DNA from: Lachnoanaerobaculum orale
GTDB lineage: Bacteria > Bacillota > Clostridia > Lachnospirales > Lachnospiraceae
DNA: 64,000 nucleotides
Reading direction: 5' to 3'
Assembly (NCBI RefSeq): GCF_003862485.1
Contig: NZ_RRCM01000002.1
Location: 94,264 to 158,263 of the forward strand
Position numbers and translations under genes: made by a program
Notes under the pieces: generated by a model
What the model saw: the letters and a program-made list of their open reading frames with translations, nothing else
The model's database searches: none
Told to the model about the DNA's origin: nothing
Shown: positions 54,187 through 63,730 of the stretch, one piece after another
Layout: every line of letters begins with the position of its first letter
How positions within the stretch are numbered: the stretch's first letter is position 1

Positions 54187-55128
54187 CTATGATATTACAA
54201 GCTTTGCGGCGCCATATATTCCGGCATCGTTTCCAAGCTTGGCTATTACTATATCCGCCTTACTCTTTGTAATAGGTGTATAGTATATGAATTTTTCTCT
54301 TATCTTGTCTATAAGGAAATCTCCGGCTTTTGAAACACCTCCGCCTATTACAAATATCTCAGGGTCTACCGTCATTGCTATATGTGCCAGAGCTATTCCG
54401 AGGTATTTTGCCACTATATCGACCACTTCTATAGCAAGCTTGTCTCCGGCCTTTGCGGCATCAAGTACATCCTTGGCTGTCAAATCTTCTATCAGTGCAA
54501 GTCTTGAAGTGTCTTTTTTCTTTGCAAGAAGCTTCTTTGCTTCTCTGACTATTCCGGTGGCGCTGGATATCTGCTCAAGGCAACCCTTACCTCCACAGTT
54601 GCACTTTTCGGTCTCCGACTCTCTCACATGCATATGTCCTATTTCTCCGCCAAGTCCGTGTTTTCCCGGTACTATCTTGCCGTCTATTATGATGCCTCCG
54701 CCTACACCTGTGCCGAGTGTTACCATCACAACATCCTTGATATGTTTGGCACCGCCCATCCATGCTTCACCGAGTGCAGCCACATTGGCGTCATTGCCGA
54801 GCGCTACAGGCATACCGTCCAAAAGGTCTGAAAGGATTCTTGCAGGGAATACTTCTTTCCAGCCTATATTTACAACTACTTCTATGTAGCCGTTGGGCAT
54901 TACAGGTCCCGGAACTCCCATTCCCACTCCTACACAGTCTGTAAGTGAAAGTCCGCCTTCTTTCAGGTTTTCTTTTATCGACTTGCCTATCTTTTCAATA
55001 AGAGCCTTTGTATCATTCTTCGGCTCTGTAGGTATCTCCCACTTTTTGAGCAATGTTCCGCTCAGTGTGAATATACCCAGCTTTACACTTGTTCCACCAA
55101 TGTCAACTCCTACACATACCTGCTCCAT
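54187..55128 (-). CDS. glk: ROK family glucokinase
   Basis: A 313-residue glucose kinase of the ROK family. The ATP motif VGVDIGGTSVKLGIF is at the N-terminus, the sugar-binding GNDANVAALGE and GTGVGGGIIIDG follow, and the ROK zinc site is present as GHMHV with the CNCGGKGCLEQ cysteine cluster. No DNA-binding domain is present, so it is an enzyme and not a repressor. It is the last gene of the run pgi - small protein - coiled-coil membrane protein - membrane protein - glk, linking glucose phosphorylation with glucose-6-phosphate isomerisation. Confidence 0.94.
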   Translation of the reverse strand: MEQVCVGVDIGGTSVKLGIFTLSGTLLKKWEIPTEPKNDTKALIEKIGKSIKENLKEGGLSLTDCVGVGMGVPGPVMPNGYIEVVVNIGWKEVFPARILSDLLDGMPVALGNDANVAALGEAWMGGAKHIKDVVMVTLGTGVGGGIIIDGKIVPGKHGLGGEIGHMHVRESETEKCNCGGKGCLEQISSATGIVREAKKLLAKKKDTSRLALIEDLTAKDVLDAAKAGDKLAIEVVDIVAKYLGIALAHIAMTVDPEIFVIGGGVSKAGDFLIDKIREKFIYYTPITKSKADIVIAKLGNDAGIYGAAKLVIS

Positions 55129-55147
55129 AATTTCTCCTTTGCCGTGT

Positions 55148-56389
55148 TTATTTGAGTACTATACCTCTAAAGTCGTTATCCCCAAGCACTGTAAACCCTG
55201 ATAAAAACCCGCTCTTTACAATCTTATGGATATTTACGTCCAGGCTTCCGCTGTATTTTATTACGCCTGATGTATTCATTATAATAGCATTATCGTTTTT
55301 TGTCATATATATATATCCTTTTTGCATATCGAGTTTATTAAAATCTCCCGCAAACTCTTTTTTAAGCAATACGCTTCCTGTCTTTGAATATATATATAGT
55401 GTATGATTGAATTTTTCCGAGGTGTTTTTATATACCACGCAGAGTCTGTCTCCCTCAAACGCTACCGCTTCTATATCATTCTCCGCCTTTATCGTCTTTA
55501 CAAGTTTCGGCGACGCTATATTCTTTGATGAGAAAAAATACAGTCCGTCCGAAGCGATCGCCACCGAGTTTATTTTATCCAGATACTTTACCCTTGCCAC
55601 CATGGATGAGACGAACTCTTCGTCAAAGCCGCCCACCACTCTGTTCGGCATATTTTTACCTATCTCCGAAAAGTCATAGAATACAACTCTTCCCATCATG
55701 GAGCTGCCTTTCAGATACTGGAATGCGGCAAGAAGTGCGGTTCCGTCAGGAGATATCGCAATATCTGTAGGGAAACCGTCTCCCGATAGCTTTGATTTTA
55801 CCGTTATATCAAGTTTTTTGCCTTCATTGTCAAAAAAAACTATATCTGTAGACTTCGATTCTTCCACAAGTGCCGTGACCACTCCGCTTTTTGAGACTAT
55901 CGCCTTTATTATAGGAAGTTCGGTGTCTATGCTTGCCGCTTTTCCTTCCTTGGTGTAGCTTACTATCTGCTTACTTCCGACATCAAAGACTATTGCATAC
56001 CTTCCGTTGGTATTGGTCTTGGGGTTACTCATCTCATAGCTGTCCACCCAAACATTCTTGCCGTTTTTTTTCAGATAAACTGCTCCGTCTTTTGAATATT
56101 TCAAAAAACCGTTCCCAAGACTTATATAATCCACAAGGCTTCCTTCGCTTAACTCATGCATCCACTTCAGTTTGAACTTTGTATGAGTTTTAAATCTGTT
56201 TTGAAAGGCAAGCCCTAATATTATGATCCCTACCAAAACAAGGAGGAGTATGACAACTCTCCTCCCTTGTGTAAAAATATCCGCATTTTGCCTTCTTCTG
56301 GATCTTGGAGTATCTTCTTCAAGGTCAGAAGTGTCTATGATTCTGTTTTTTATTTCCTGCTTTTTCAGTTCTTTATCTTCTATCATCAC
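55148..56389 (-). CDS. Uncharacterised membrane-anchored protein with a beta-propeller-like domain
   Basis: A 413-residue protein with a cytoplasmic N-terminal tail (about 1-42), one membrane helix (about 44-64) and an extracytoplasmic region made of short repeated strands such as FLKYSKDGAVYLKKNGK, IAISPDGTALLAAFQ and GYIYMTKNDNAIIMNTSG, the look of a beta-propeller. It probably belongs to an uncharacterised family of Lachnospiraceae membrane proteins (DUF5711-like), stated from memory and not verified. It starts directly after the coiled-coil protein gene and precedes glk by 19 bp. Confidence 0.72.
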   Translation of the reverse strand: MMIEDKELKKQEIKNRIIDTSDLEEDTPRSRRRQNADIFTQGRRVVILLLVLVGIIILGLAFQNRFKTHTKFKLKWMHELSEGSLVDYISLGNGFLKYSKDGAVYLKKNGKNVWVDSYEMSNPKTNTNGRYAIVFDVGSKQIVSYTKEGKAASIDTELPIIKAIVSKSGVVTALVEESKSTDIVFFDNEGKKLDITVKSKLSGDGFPTDIAISPDGTALLAAFQYLKGSSMMGRVVFYDFSEIGKNMPNRVVGGFDEEFVSSMVARVKYLDKINSVAIASDGLYFFSSKNIASPKLVKTIKAENDIEAVAFEGDRLCVVYKNTSEKFNHTLYIYSKTGSVLLKKEFAGDFNKLDMQKGYIYMTKNDNAIIMNTSGVIKYSGSLDVNIHKIVKSGFLSGFTVLGDNDFRGIVLK

Positions 56390-57484
56390 TTACCCGTTTT
56401 GTCTTCTTTCATACAGATCTATAGCTTCACTGATGTTGTTTGCTTCTCCGTCTGTTATCAACTTTTGCAGTGCATCTATTTTTTCCGTATTTAAGAAGCC
56501 TCTTCCAAGATATGACTCGTATTTATCCGATATTGTCAAGTTTATCTGCGACCTTCTGTCAGCTATACTGCTTAAGCTTTTCTTTGTCATCTCAAGCTCA
56601 CCGGTAAGACTTTCAAGCTTCTCTCTTGAGCTTTCCCTTATCTCATCTGTGATAATCTTTTTTGTATTGTTTTCAAAGTCGCTTACGGCCGCATTTCTCT
56701 TTGCATTCAGATCTGAAAGCTTATCGCTTACAGCCAGTATCTCATTATCAAAAGATGAGAGATCATATCTGTCATCCGCCGAATCATTGTTGATATCCTT
56801 TGTGATAAGAACAATTCTTTTCATATCGTGGTCTATATTGTCTCTCATCGCTCTTATCTTCATAAGGCTGTCTCTATGTCTTGCTTTGGTAAGGTTGCCT
56901 ATAATGATATAGAGTCCTCCTGTAATAAGCACTATAACAAAGTATATAAACGGAAGGTATATCGGCTTATGCTCAGGTATCAGCTTATATATAAGCACAG
57001 GCAATCCCAAAAAGAGTACCACTACAGTTATAAGTATCTTTATATAGTCAAAGAACTTATGCGGAAAATAAAATGTAAAATAGCTCCTTGTATTGCAGAA
57101 TGCCGGAATGCCTACATTTTTCATTTCCTGCTTTATCTCGGACTTTATCGTTGCAATATGTTCTCTAAGGTCCTTTGTCTCGTCGGAGATTCTTTCACTT
57201 ATCTTTTTGTTCTTCGCCTTTTCTTTTTTTGCTTCTGCCAGCCTCTTTTGCTCTTCGGCTTTTTTTATCTCACTGTCATATGTAGAAGTTATTTCTTTAA
57301 GTCTCTTTGCGGTGGTGTCGGCTATCTTATCCTCGGTAGCCTTTTTTTCCGAATCTATAGCCTTTGATATTCTATCACTTTCAAGGCTCAGTCTTTGTTC
57401 CTCAGTACTGAGTGTATCAAGCTCAAGCAAAGCATTTTTTGCACCCTCAAAGAAGCTTTCATAATCTAATATAGGTTCCGCCAT
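56390..57484 (-). CDS. Uncharacterised coiled-coil protein with two central membrane helices
   Basis: A 364-residue protein. Residues about 20-120 are a long charged coiled coil (EEQKRLAEAKKEKAKNKKI), two membrane helices lie near 147-167 and 175-197, and a second coiled coil fills about 205-320. Both ends should be cytoplasmic. No family was recognised. The layout suggests a scaffold or membrane-curvature protein, but there is no direct evidence. It is encoded between a small protein linked to pgi and a beta-propeller-like membrane protein with no gap on the latter side. Confidence 0.72.
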   Translation of the reverse strand: MAEPILDYESFFEGAKNALLELDTLSTEEQRLSLESDRISKAIDSEKKATEDKIADTTAKRLKEITSTYDSEIKKAEEQKRLAEAKKEKAKNKKISERISDETKDLREHIATIKSEIKQEMKNVGIPAFCNTRSYFTFYFPHKFFDYIKILITVVVLFLGLPVLIYKLIPEHKPIYLPFIYFVIVLITGGLYIIIGNLTKARHRDSLMKIRAMRDNIDHDMKRIVLITKDINNDSADDRYDLSSFDNEILAVSDKLSDLNAKRNAAVSDFENNTKKIITDEIRESSREKLESLTGELEMTKKSLSSIADRRSQINLTISDKYESYLGRGFLNTEKIDALQKLITDGEANNISEAIDLYERRQNG

Positions 57485-57532
57485 TTATACTCTCCATTAT
57501 ATGTTATTCTTTTGGGGCAAAATAATAGACCC

Positions 57533-57799
57533 CTATTCTTCGATTATCTGTATTTCAAGATAGTCAAAGTCTATCTGTTCTATAAAGTTGTCGGCATTAA
57601 ACCTGACTTTACCTCTGTATGCAAAATCATCTATGTTCGGCAAAAGCCATATCGGCTCCGCTACATCAAACTTATGACATATCTCCCTAATCGTATCAAA
57701 TACCATGGTCTTTCTGTCTTTGCTGTAGTCACCGTCCTGTGCAACATGATCTTTTATCATACGATTGTCTTTAAATATTCTACCCCAAAGTCTGAACAT
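57533..57799 (-). CDS. Small conserved-looking protein, 88 residues
   Basis: An 88-residue cytoplasmic protein that begins two bases after the pgi stop codon. It starts MFRLWGRIFKDNRMIKDHVA and ends EQIDFDYLEIQIIEE; many charged and aromatic residues suggest a compact alpha/beta fold. No family is recognised. The tight junction with pgi supports real translation. Confidence 0.68.
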   Translation of the reverse strand: MFRLWGRIFKDNRMIKDHVAQDGDYSKDRKTMVFDTIREICHKFDVAEPIWLLPNIDDFAYRGKVRFNADNFIEQIDFDYLEIQIIEE

Positions 57800-57801
57800 C
57801 T

Positions 57802-59154
57802 CTAACCAAGCCTCTTTAAAAGTTCTTCTCTTTGACTTTCATAGCCCGGCTTTCCGAGAAGTGCGAACATATTTGCCTTATAGCTTTCAACTCCCGGCTG
57901 GTTGAACGGATTTACTCCAAGTATGTATCCGCTGACTCCGCAGGTAAACTCATAGAAGTAGAACAAGCTTCCAAGTGAGAATGCACTCATATCAGGAATA
58001 TTTATCTTAAGGTTCGGTACATCTCCGTCCGTATGTGCAAGTATTGTTCCGTTCATTGCGGACTTGTTGACAAAATCCACGCTCTTGCCTGCAAGGTAGT
58101 TCATTCCGTCGGTATCGGTCTCTTCTTCTTTCAGAAGTATTTCTGCAGGAGACTTTTCTATATCAAGTACGGTCTCAAACATTATTCTGGCACCGTCCTG
58201 AATATACTGTCCCATTGAGTGAAGGTCTGTTGTAAGGTCTACAGCCGCAGGGAAGATACCTCTGTTATCCTTGCCTTCGCTCTCACCGAAGAGCTGCTTT
58301 ACCCACTCGGATACATAGTGAAGACTCGGCTCGTAGTTGGCTGTTACTTCTATATTCTTTCCTTTTCTTAAGAAGATATTTCTTGCGGCTGCATATAAAA
58401 GTGAAGGGTTCTCTTCAAAGTCCTTTTTCAGCACTTCTTCTCTGGTCGCTGCGGCACCTGCCATAAGTTCGTCTATATCTATTCCGGCTACAGCTATCGG
58501 AAGCAATCCTACCGCTGTAAGTACGGAGAATCTTCCTCCTATATCGTCAGGTACGACAAAGCTTTCATAGCCTTCTTCGTTTGCAAGTGACTTAAGTGCT
58601 CCTCTGGCCTTATCTGTTGTCGCGTAGATTCTTTTGTTTGCTTCTTCTCTGCCGTACTTTTCTATAAGCATCTCTTTGAATACTCTGAAGCTGATAGCCG
58701 GCTCTGTGGTGGTTCCTGATTTTGAAATGATATTGATTGAGAAATCTTTATCTTTTAACAGATCCTTTATATCTGCAATATATTTTGATGAGATTGAGTT
58801 TCCGCAGAATATTATCTGTGGTGTGTTTCTTTGTGACTTGTCAAGGCAGTTATAAAAACTGTGGCTTAAAAACTCGATTGCCGCTCTTGCTCCGAGATAT
58901 GAACCGCCGATTCCCACAACCAGGAGCACATCCGAATCTTCTTTTATTTTCTTTGCTGTCGCCTTTATTCTCTCAAACTCTTCTTTGTCATAGCATACCG
59001 GCAAATCTATCCATCCTAAAAAGTCGTTGCCTGCTCCTGTCTTTGACAAGAGTGTATCTCTTGCGTTTAATGTTATAGTTTTAAAATTTTGTAACTCATC
59101 AGCCCCTAAAAATTTTCCTGCTTTTGAATAATCAAAACTTACTGTCTTACTCAT
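57802..59154 (-). CDS. pgi: Glucose-6-phosphate isomerase
   Basis: A 450-residue glycolytic enzyme that interconverts glucose-6-phosphate and fructose-6-phosphate. Typical motifs are [13 protein letters not shown] (sugar phosphate binding), [28 protein letters not shown] and the C-terminal [12 protein letters not shown]. The length matches the Firmicutes form. It has its own promoter just downstream of the nucleosidase gene and a 5' leader with a CTTTGAG/CTCAAAG hairpin. Confidence 0.97.
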   Translation of the reverse strand: MSKTVSFDYSKAGKFLGADELQNFKTITLNARDTLLSKTGAGNDFLGWIDLPVCYDKEEFERIKATAKKIKEDSDVLLVVGIGGSYLGARAAIEFLSHSFYNCLDKSQRNTPQIIFCGNSISSKYIADIKDLLKDKDFSINIISKSGTTTEPAISFRVFKEMLIEKYGREEANKRIYATTDKARGALKSLANEEGYESFVVPDDIGGRFSVLTAVGLLPIAVAGIDIDELMAGAAATREEVLKKDFEENPSLLYAAARNIFLRKGKNIEVTANYEPSLHYVSEWVKQLFGESEGKDNRGIFPAAVDLTTDLHSMGQYIQDGARIMFETVLDIEKSPAEILLKEEETDTDGMNYLAGKSVDFVNKSAMNGTILAHTDGDVPNLKINIPDMSAFSLGSLFYFYEFTCGVSGYILGVNPFNQPGVESYKANMFALLGKPGYESQREELLKRLG

Positions 59155-59188
59155 CTTTCTCGCCTTTCAAACTTAAATAAATGATACT

Positions 59189-59213
59189 CTTTGAGACAAA
59201 ACAAGCCTCAAAG
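59189..59213 (-). promoter_or_regulatory. Leader hairpin of pgi
   Basis: CTTTGAG and CTCAAAG form a 7-bp stem around 11 bases in the leader between the pgi promoter and start codon. No U-tract; function unknown, possibly mRNA stability. Confidence 0.4.
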
Positions 59214-59221
59214 TTATCTGT

Positions 59222-59250
59222 ATTTTATACCAACTGAATATTATTATCAA
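59222..59250 (-). promoter_or_regulatory. Promoter of pgi
   Basis: Minus strand TTGATA (59250-59245), 17 bases, TAAAAT (59227-59222), beginning only seven bases after the nucleosidase stop codon. Confidence 0.68.
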
Positions 59251-59257
59251 TAGGTAG

Positions 59258-59956
59258 TCAGCCGTCTATAGTCTCTATCAACTTCTTTGTCAGCTTCACA
59301 CTGTGTTCTATAGCTTTTTTCTCAAACTCGGAGTAGTCCATGCTTGCACTGTCGTCGGCCTTATCGGATATTGACCTTATTATAAGTGCCTTTATATTAT
59401 TGAGGTATGCGACCTGTGCTATGGCGGCGCCTTCCATCTCCGTACAGTAGCCTCCGAAAGTTTCTTTCAAGTCATCCTTAACGGCCTTGTCTGAAACAAA
59501 AACGTCACCGCTTAATACTCTGCCTTCAAACACCGAAATATCTTTTAAATCCTCTTCACAGATTTTTTTTGCAAGACTTCTTAAAGCATCATCTGTAGGG
59601 AATGCAAACACATCCATTCTTGGTACCTGACCTCTTTTATATCCGAAGCCTTCCACATTCATATCATGTATTACGGTATCTGTAGACAGTACAATATCTC
59701 CTATATTGATTTCGTTTTTCAGTGAACCTGCAATACCTGTATTGATAACCACATCAACTTTGAATCTGTCTATCAGTATCTGTGTGCAGGCTGCGGCATT
59801 TACCTTTCCTATACCTGAACGCACCACAGTTACCTGCTTTCTTGCAATTTCGCCTTTGACAAATTCCATTCCGGCTATTGTGTGTATTTCTTTATTGTCC
59901 ATAATCTCTTTTAACTTTGAGATTTCCTCTTCCATAGCTCCGATTATACCAATCAT
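59258..59956 (-). CDS. mtnN: 5'-methylthioadenosine/S-adenosylhomocysteine nucleosidase
   Basis: A 232-residue enzyme that splits MTA and SAH into adenine and the thioribose, removing inhibitory by-products of SAM use and feeding methionine and AI-2 recycling. Motifs include [11 protein letters not shown] with the catalytic glutamate, [35 protein letters not shown] and RSISDKAD with the catalytic aspartate. It is divergent from murG, with a well-matched promoter in the gap. Confidence 0.96.
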   Translation of the reverse strand: MIGIIGAMEEEISKLKEIMDNKEIHTIAGMEFVKGEIARKQVTVVRSGIGKVNAAACTQILIDRFKVDVVINTGIAGSLKNEINIGDIVLSTDTVIHDMNVEGFGYKRGQVPRMDVFAFPTDDALRSLAKKICEEDLKDISVFEGRVLSGDVFVSDKAVKDDLKETFGGYCTEMEGAAIAQVAYLNNIKALIIRSISDKADDSASMDYSEFEKKAIEHSVKLTKKLIETIDG

Positions 59957-59990
59957 TGTACTTCCTCACTTGAATATTTATATTTGTTAA

Positions 59991-60019
59991 ATTATACTTA
60001 TATAATACTTTTATTACAA
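59991..60019 (-). promoter_or_regulatory. Promoter of mtnN
   Basis: Minus strand TTGTAA (60019-60014), 17 bases, perfect TATAAT (59996-59991). A plus-strand TATAAT at 60001-60006 with a weak -35 box overlaps it and may serve murG, so the two promoters would compete. Confidence 0.65.
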
Positions 60020-60037
60020 TATGAGAATGGAAACTGT

Positions 60038-61099
60038 ATGAAAAAAATAATATTAACAGGTGGCGGTACAGCAGGACATATCACACCGAATATTGCACTC
60101 TTGCCTGCACTGAAAGAAGCCGGCTATGATATAAAGTACATAGGCAGCAAAAACGGTATGGAAGAAGGCCTTATAAAGGCACAGAATATTCCATATGAAG
60201 GCATATCCTCAGGTAAGCTTAGAAGATACTTTGACTTGAAGAACTTTACAGACCCTTTCAAAGTACTGAAAGGACTATTTGAAGCCAAAAGTATAATAAA
60301 AAAATACTCGCCCGATATCGTCTTTTCAAAGGGCGGTTTTGTGAGTGTGCCTGTAGTCATAGCTGCCGCACTCTCAAAAGTCCCTGTAATTATACATGAG
60401 TCCGATATCACTCCGGGACTTGCCAATAAGATAGCGACCAAGTTTGCAACCAAAATTTGCACAAATTTCCCCGAGACTTTACAGTATCTACCGAAGAACA
60501 AGGCGGTGCTTACAGGCTCACCTATCAGAAAAGAACTTCTTTGCGGCGACAAAGAGGTCGCAAAAAAACTTACCGGCTTTAGTGATGATAAGCCTACTTT
60601 ACTTATAATAGGAGGGAGTCTCGGCTCGGTCATTGTAAATAACGCTGTGAGAAAGTCTCTTGACGATATTTTAAAGGAATTTAATGTAATACATATCTGC
60701 GGTAAGGGAAACGAAGATGAAAGCCTTATAGAAAAACAGGGCTACCTTCAATATGAATATGTCGACAAAGAATTAAAGGACTTCTTTGCGCTCTCCGATG
60801 TGGTGGTGTCAAGAGCGGGCGCCAACACCATCTGTGAGCTTTTGGCTCTCAGAAAGCCGAATCTTTTGATACCGCTCTCAGGTGCCGCATCAAGAGGTGA
60901 CCAGATATTAAATGCAAAGTCTTTTGAAAACGCAGGATATTCAAAGGTTATAGATGAGGAATCTCTTTGCGATATTTCTTTATCCGCCGAGATTCAAAAA
61001 CTGTATAAAAACAGGCAAAAGTATATAGACTCCATGTCAAAGTCCGATGCCAACAACGGTGTCTCAAATATAATAAAACTGATTAAACAGTACAGCTAG
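60038..61099 (+). CDS. murG: UDP-GlcNAc:undecaprenyl-PP-MurNAc-pentapeptide GlcNAc transferase MurG
   Basis: A 353-residue GT28 enzyme that completes lipid II on the cytoplasmic face of the membrane. The N-terminal glycine-rich loop [30 protein letters not shown], the second loop [14 protein letters not shown] and the donor site [32 protein letters not shown] (given in part) are present. The start was set at 60038, where the canonical N-terminus begins; the ribosome binding site is poor. The gene stands alone here, outside an mra/mur cluster, and ends at a strong terminator. Confidence 0.95.
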   Translation: MKKIILTGGGTAGHITPNIALLPALKEAGYDIKYIGSKNGMEEGLIKAQNIPYEGISSGKLRRYFDLKNFTDPFKVLKGLFEAKSIIKKYSPDIVFSKGGFVSVPVVIAAALSKVPVIIHESDITPGLANKIATKFATKICTNFPETLQYLPKNKAVLTGSPIRKELLCGDKEVAKKLTGFSDDKPTLLIIGGSLGSVIVNNAVRKSLDDILKEFNVIHICGKGNEDESLIEKQGYLQYEYVDKELKDFFALSDVVVSRAGANTICELLALRKPNLLIPLSGAASRGDQILNAKSFENAGYSKVIDEESLCDISLSAEIQKLYKNRQKYIDSMSKSDANNGVSNIIKLIKQYS

Positions 61100-61155
61100 A
61101 TTTTTATGCAAGACTTACAACTTTATTAGTTTATATTCTACATCAACAAAATCTT

Positions 61156-61196
61156 AAACTCTTTGAAAGTTTTTTCAATTTTCAAAGAGTTTTTTG
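61156..61196 (+). terminator. Intrinsic terminator of murG
   Basis: A 12-13-bp perfect stem (AACTCTTTGAAA with TTTCAAAGAGTT) and an 11-base loop, followed by TTTTTTG. Confidence 0.88.
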
Positions 61197-61311
61197 TATA
61201 TTGAATACACTTCACACGATATTTCCATTATTTTTTCTGATTATATTGTTTCTATATTTAGACTTCTACATTCTGCACAAAAATACAGTCTATAATAGTA
61301 CACTACTACCA

Positions 61312-61341
61312 TAGACAAATATTTTTACTATATTGTATAAT
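61312..61341 (+). promoter_or_regulatory. Promoter of the sugar ABC transporter operon
   Basis: TAGACA (61312-61317), 18 bases, perfect TATAAT (61336-61341). The leader is about 95 bases and begins with the AAGACAAT direct repeats, possible operator half-sites. Confidence 0.68.
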
Positions 61342-61441
61342 CCTTAAAAATAAAGACAATCCAAGACAATTTAACTAAGCTATTTTTCGAACTTTATTAA
61401 CATGGCTTTTACAGGATTGTGACAATAAGGAGGACTTTTTC

Positions 61442-62770
61442 GTGAAAAAAAGAATTTTAAGTGCACTTATGGTTGGTGCAATGTGTACAGGACTGCTGTC
61501 AGGCTGTGGCGGCGGTAAGGCTGCTTCCACCGGTGATTCATCTGCTGCAGACAACGCGGCAACAGCTACAGATGACAACACTCTTACAGTTTGGTGTTGG
61601 GACCCGGCTTTCAATATCAATGCTATGAAGGAAGCTGAAAAGGTTTATCAGGCGGACCATCCCGACTTTAAGTTGAATATAGTTGAGACACCTTGGGCCG
61701 ATATTCAGACCAAGCTCAGCACTGCAGGTGCCGCAGGAGACCTCTCCACATTACCTGATATTTTCCTTATGCAGGATAACGCATTTGCAAAGAATCAGAT
61801 ATCATTCCCTGACGCTTTTACAAACCTTACAGATACCAAGGCATTTGATTTCACACAGTTTGCACCGGGTAAGTTGGCTTACTCCACAATAAACAATGTA
61901 AACTACGGTGTTCCTTTTGATAACGGTACGGTTATAGCGGCTTACAGAACAGATATTCTTGAGCAGGCAGGCTACAAGGTTGAGGACCTTACAGATATCG
62001 ACTGGGATAAATATATCGAGATCGGTAAAGATGTACTTGCAAAAACAGGAAAGCCTTTACTTTCATGTCAGGCAAATGAAGCTGATATTATAATGATTAT
62101 GCTTCAGTCTACAGGCGCTTCACTCTTTGACGCAGAGGGCAACCCGAATATCGTAGGAAACGAGACTTTAAAGAAAGCTCTTGAAACATATAAGGAACTT
62201 AAAGAGTCGGGCGTTATGGTACTTGTAAACGACTGGGATCAGTACATCACAACTATGAATGCCGAGACTGTAGCCGGAACTATCAACGGTTGCTGGATTA
62301 TGGGATCTATAAGAGCCGCAAAGGATCAGTCAGGTAAGTGGGCTGTTACAAATCTTCCTAAGCTTGCAGGTATCGGTGAGCAGACCAACTACTCAAACAA
62401 CGGCGGTTCAAGCTGGGCTGTAAGCGGATCTTCAAAGAAGAAAGATTTGGCTGTTGATTTCCTTGCAAAGACATTTGCAGGAAGCACAAAGCTTTATGAC
62501 AGCATCCTTCCAAGCGGTGCACTTGCTACATGGTTACCTGCAGGTAACACTGAAGCTTATTCCGAGAAGGTAGAGTTCTTCGGCGGACAGGAAGTTTATA
62601 AGCTTCTTACAGAATTCGCTTCAAAGACTCCTAAGAACAATACAGGTGTTTACTACTATGAAGCAAGAGATGCCGTAGCCGTAGCTGCTACAAATATCAT
62701 TGCAGGTGCCGATGTGGACAGCGAGCTTAAGACTGTTCAGGACACTGTAAACTTCGCAATGGGTAAATAA
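61442..62770 (+). CDS. Sugar ABC transporter substrate-binding lipoprotein
   Basis: A 442-residue family 1 extracellular solute-binding protein. The signal peptide MKKRILSALMVGAMCTGLLS is followed by the lipobox cysteine 22 in LLSGCGGG. The mature protein has the two-lobe pattern of sugar-binding proteins with TVWCWDPAFN at the start of lobe 1 and NNGGSSWAVSGSSKK typical of the carbohydrate uptake (CUT1) group. Translation starts at GTG, eight bases after GGAGG. It is the first gene of an operon with two permeases; no ATPase gene is visible before the window ends, and CUT1 systems often share MsmK-type ATPases. The sugar is unknown. Confidence 0.93.
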   Translation: MKKRILSALMVGAMCTGLLSGCGGGKAASTGDSSAADNAATATDDNTLTVWCWDPAFNINAMKEAEKVYQADHPDFKLNIVETPWADIQTKLSTAGAAGDLSTLPDIFLMQDNAFAKNQISFPDAFTNLTDTKAFDFTQFAPGKLAYSTINNVNYGVPFDNGTVIAAYRTDILEQAGYKVEDLTDIDWDKYIEIGKDVLAKTGKPLLSCQANEADIIMIMLQSTGASLFDAEGNPNIVGNETLKKALETYKELKESGVMVLVNDWDQYITTMNAETVAGTINGCWIMGSIRAAKDQSGKWAVTNLPKLAGIGEQTNYSNNGGSSWAVSGSSKKKDLAVDFLAKTFAGSTKLYDSILPSGALATWLPAGNTEAYSEKVEFFGGQEVYKLLTEFASKTPKNNTGVYYYEARDAVAVAATNIIAGADVDSELKTVQDTVNFAMGK

Positions 62771-62839
62771 TATTTTAAACTTCAGGGGGTAGGTTTGGCT
62801 ATGGTCAAGTCTGCCCCTTTGTTTATAGAAGGAGAAAAA

Positions 62840-63730
62840 ATGGGAAACAAGAAAAAATTTTCACTCTCACAAAAGCAAAATATCTCAGGCTGGATATTTT
62901 TGACTCCTGCAACGCTTCTTATAGCGATTATGAGCTTCTATCCTATGATAAGAGCCATAATACTGTCTATGCAAACCGGTGTGGGTGCAAAAATATCCTT
63001 TGCGGGACTTAATAACTATAAAAGAATGTTTTCAGATGCGGTCTTTATGCAGTCTTTGAAAAACACCTTTATATACCTGATAGTACAGGTACCTATAATG
63101 CTTTTATTTGCACTGCTTTTGGCATCACTGCTTAATGACAGGCATCTTAGATTCAAGGGGCTTTTTAGAACCTGCATATTCTTACCATGTGCCACTTCAC
63201 TTGTATCATATGCCATTATCTTCAGATCTTTATTTGCGGTAGACGGCTATGTCAACAACGTGCTTATACACCTTGGAATACTGCACACCGGATACAACTT
63301 TTTGTCAAATCCTTTTACCGCAAGAATTGTAATTATTATCGCACTGCTTTGGAGATGGACAGGCTACAACATGGTATTTTATCTTGCAGGACTTCAAAAT
63401 ATCGAATATTCAATATATGAGGCTGCAAAGATTGACGGCGCCACATATTTCCAGATACTTAGAAAGATTACCATTCCGCTTTTAAAGCCGATGATTTTAC
63501 TTACGGCGATAATGTCCACCAACGGTACACTGCAGCTCTTTGACGAGTCTGTAAACCTTACAGGCGGCGGACCTGCCAACTCAACCATTACAATGTCACA
63601 TTATATATATAATTCTTCATTCAAGTATGTGCCGAACTTCGGTTACTCTGCCGCCATGTCATTCCTTATTTTGATTTTGGTAGCAGTACTTGCCGCAATC
63701 CAGATGAAAGTAGGTGATAAGCGTGATTAA
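62840..63730 (+). CDS. Sugar ABC transporter permease (MalF-like)
   Basis: A 296-residue CUT1 permease with six predicted membrane helices. The cytoplasmic EAA loop reads EAAKIDGATYFQILRKITIP and contacts the ATPase; the N-terminus ISGWIFLTPATLLIA is typical. The start at 62840 has AAGGAG six bases upstream; an in-frame start 15 codons earlier lacks one. It overlaps the next permease gene by 8 bp. Confidence 0.94.
   Translation: MGNKKKFSLSQKQNISGWIFLTPATLLIAIMSFYPMIRAIILSMQTGVGAKISFAGLNNYKRMFSDAVFMQSLKNTFIYLIVQVPIMLLFALLLASLLNDRHLRFKGLFRTCIFLPCATSLVSYAIIFRSLFAVDGYVNNVLIHLGILHTGYNFLSNPFTARIVIIIALLWRWTGYNMVFYLAGLQNIEYSIYEAAKIDGATYFQILRKITIPLLKPMILLTAIMSTNGTLQLFDESVNLTGGGPANSTITMSHYIYNSSFKYVPNFGYSAAMSFLILILVAVLAAIQMKVGDKRD

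Larger units (their letters stand above)
61100..61441. other. Intergenic region between murG and the sugar ABC transporter operon
   Basis: 342 bases without a gene. It holds the murG terminator, the transporter promoter and, just after that promoter, two direct repeats AAGACAAT at 61353-61360 and 61363-61370, ten bases apart, with a related AGACAAAT overlapping the -35 box. Confidence 0.65.
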
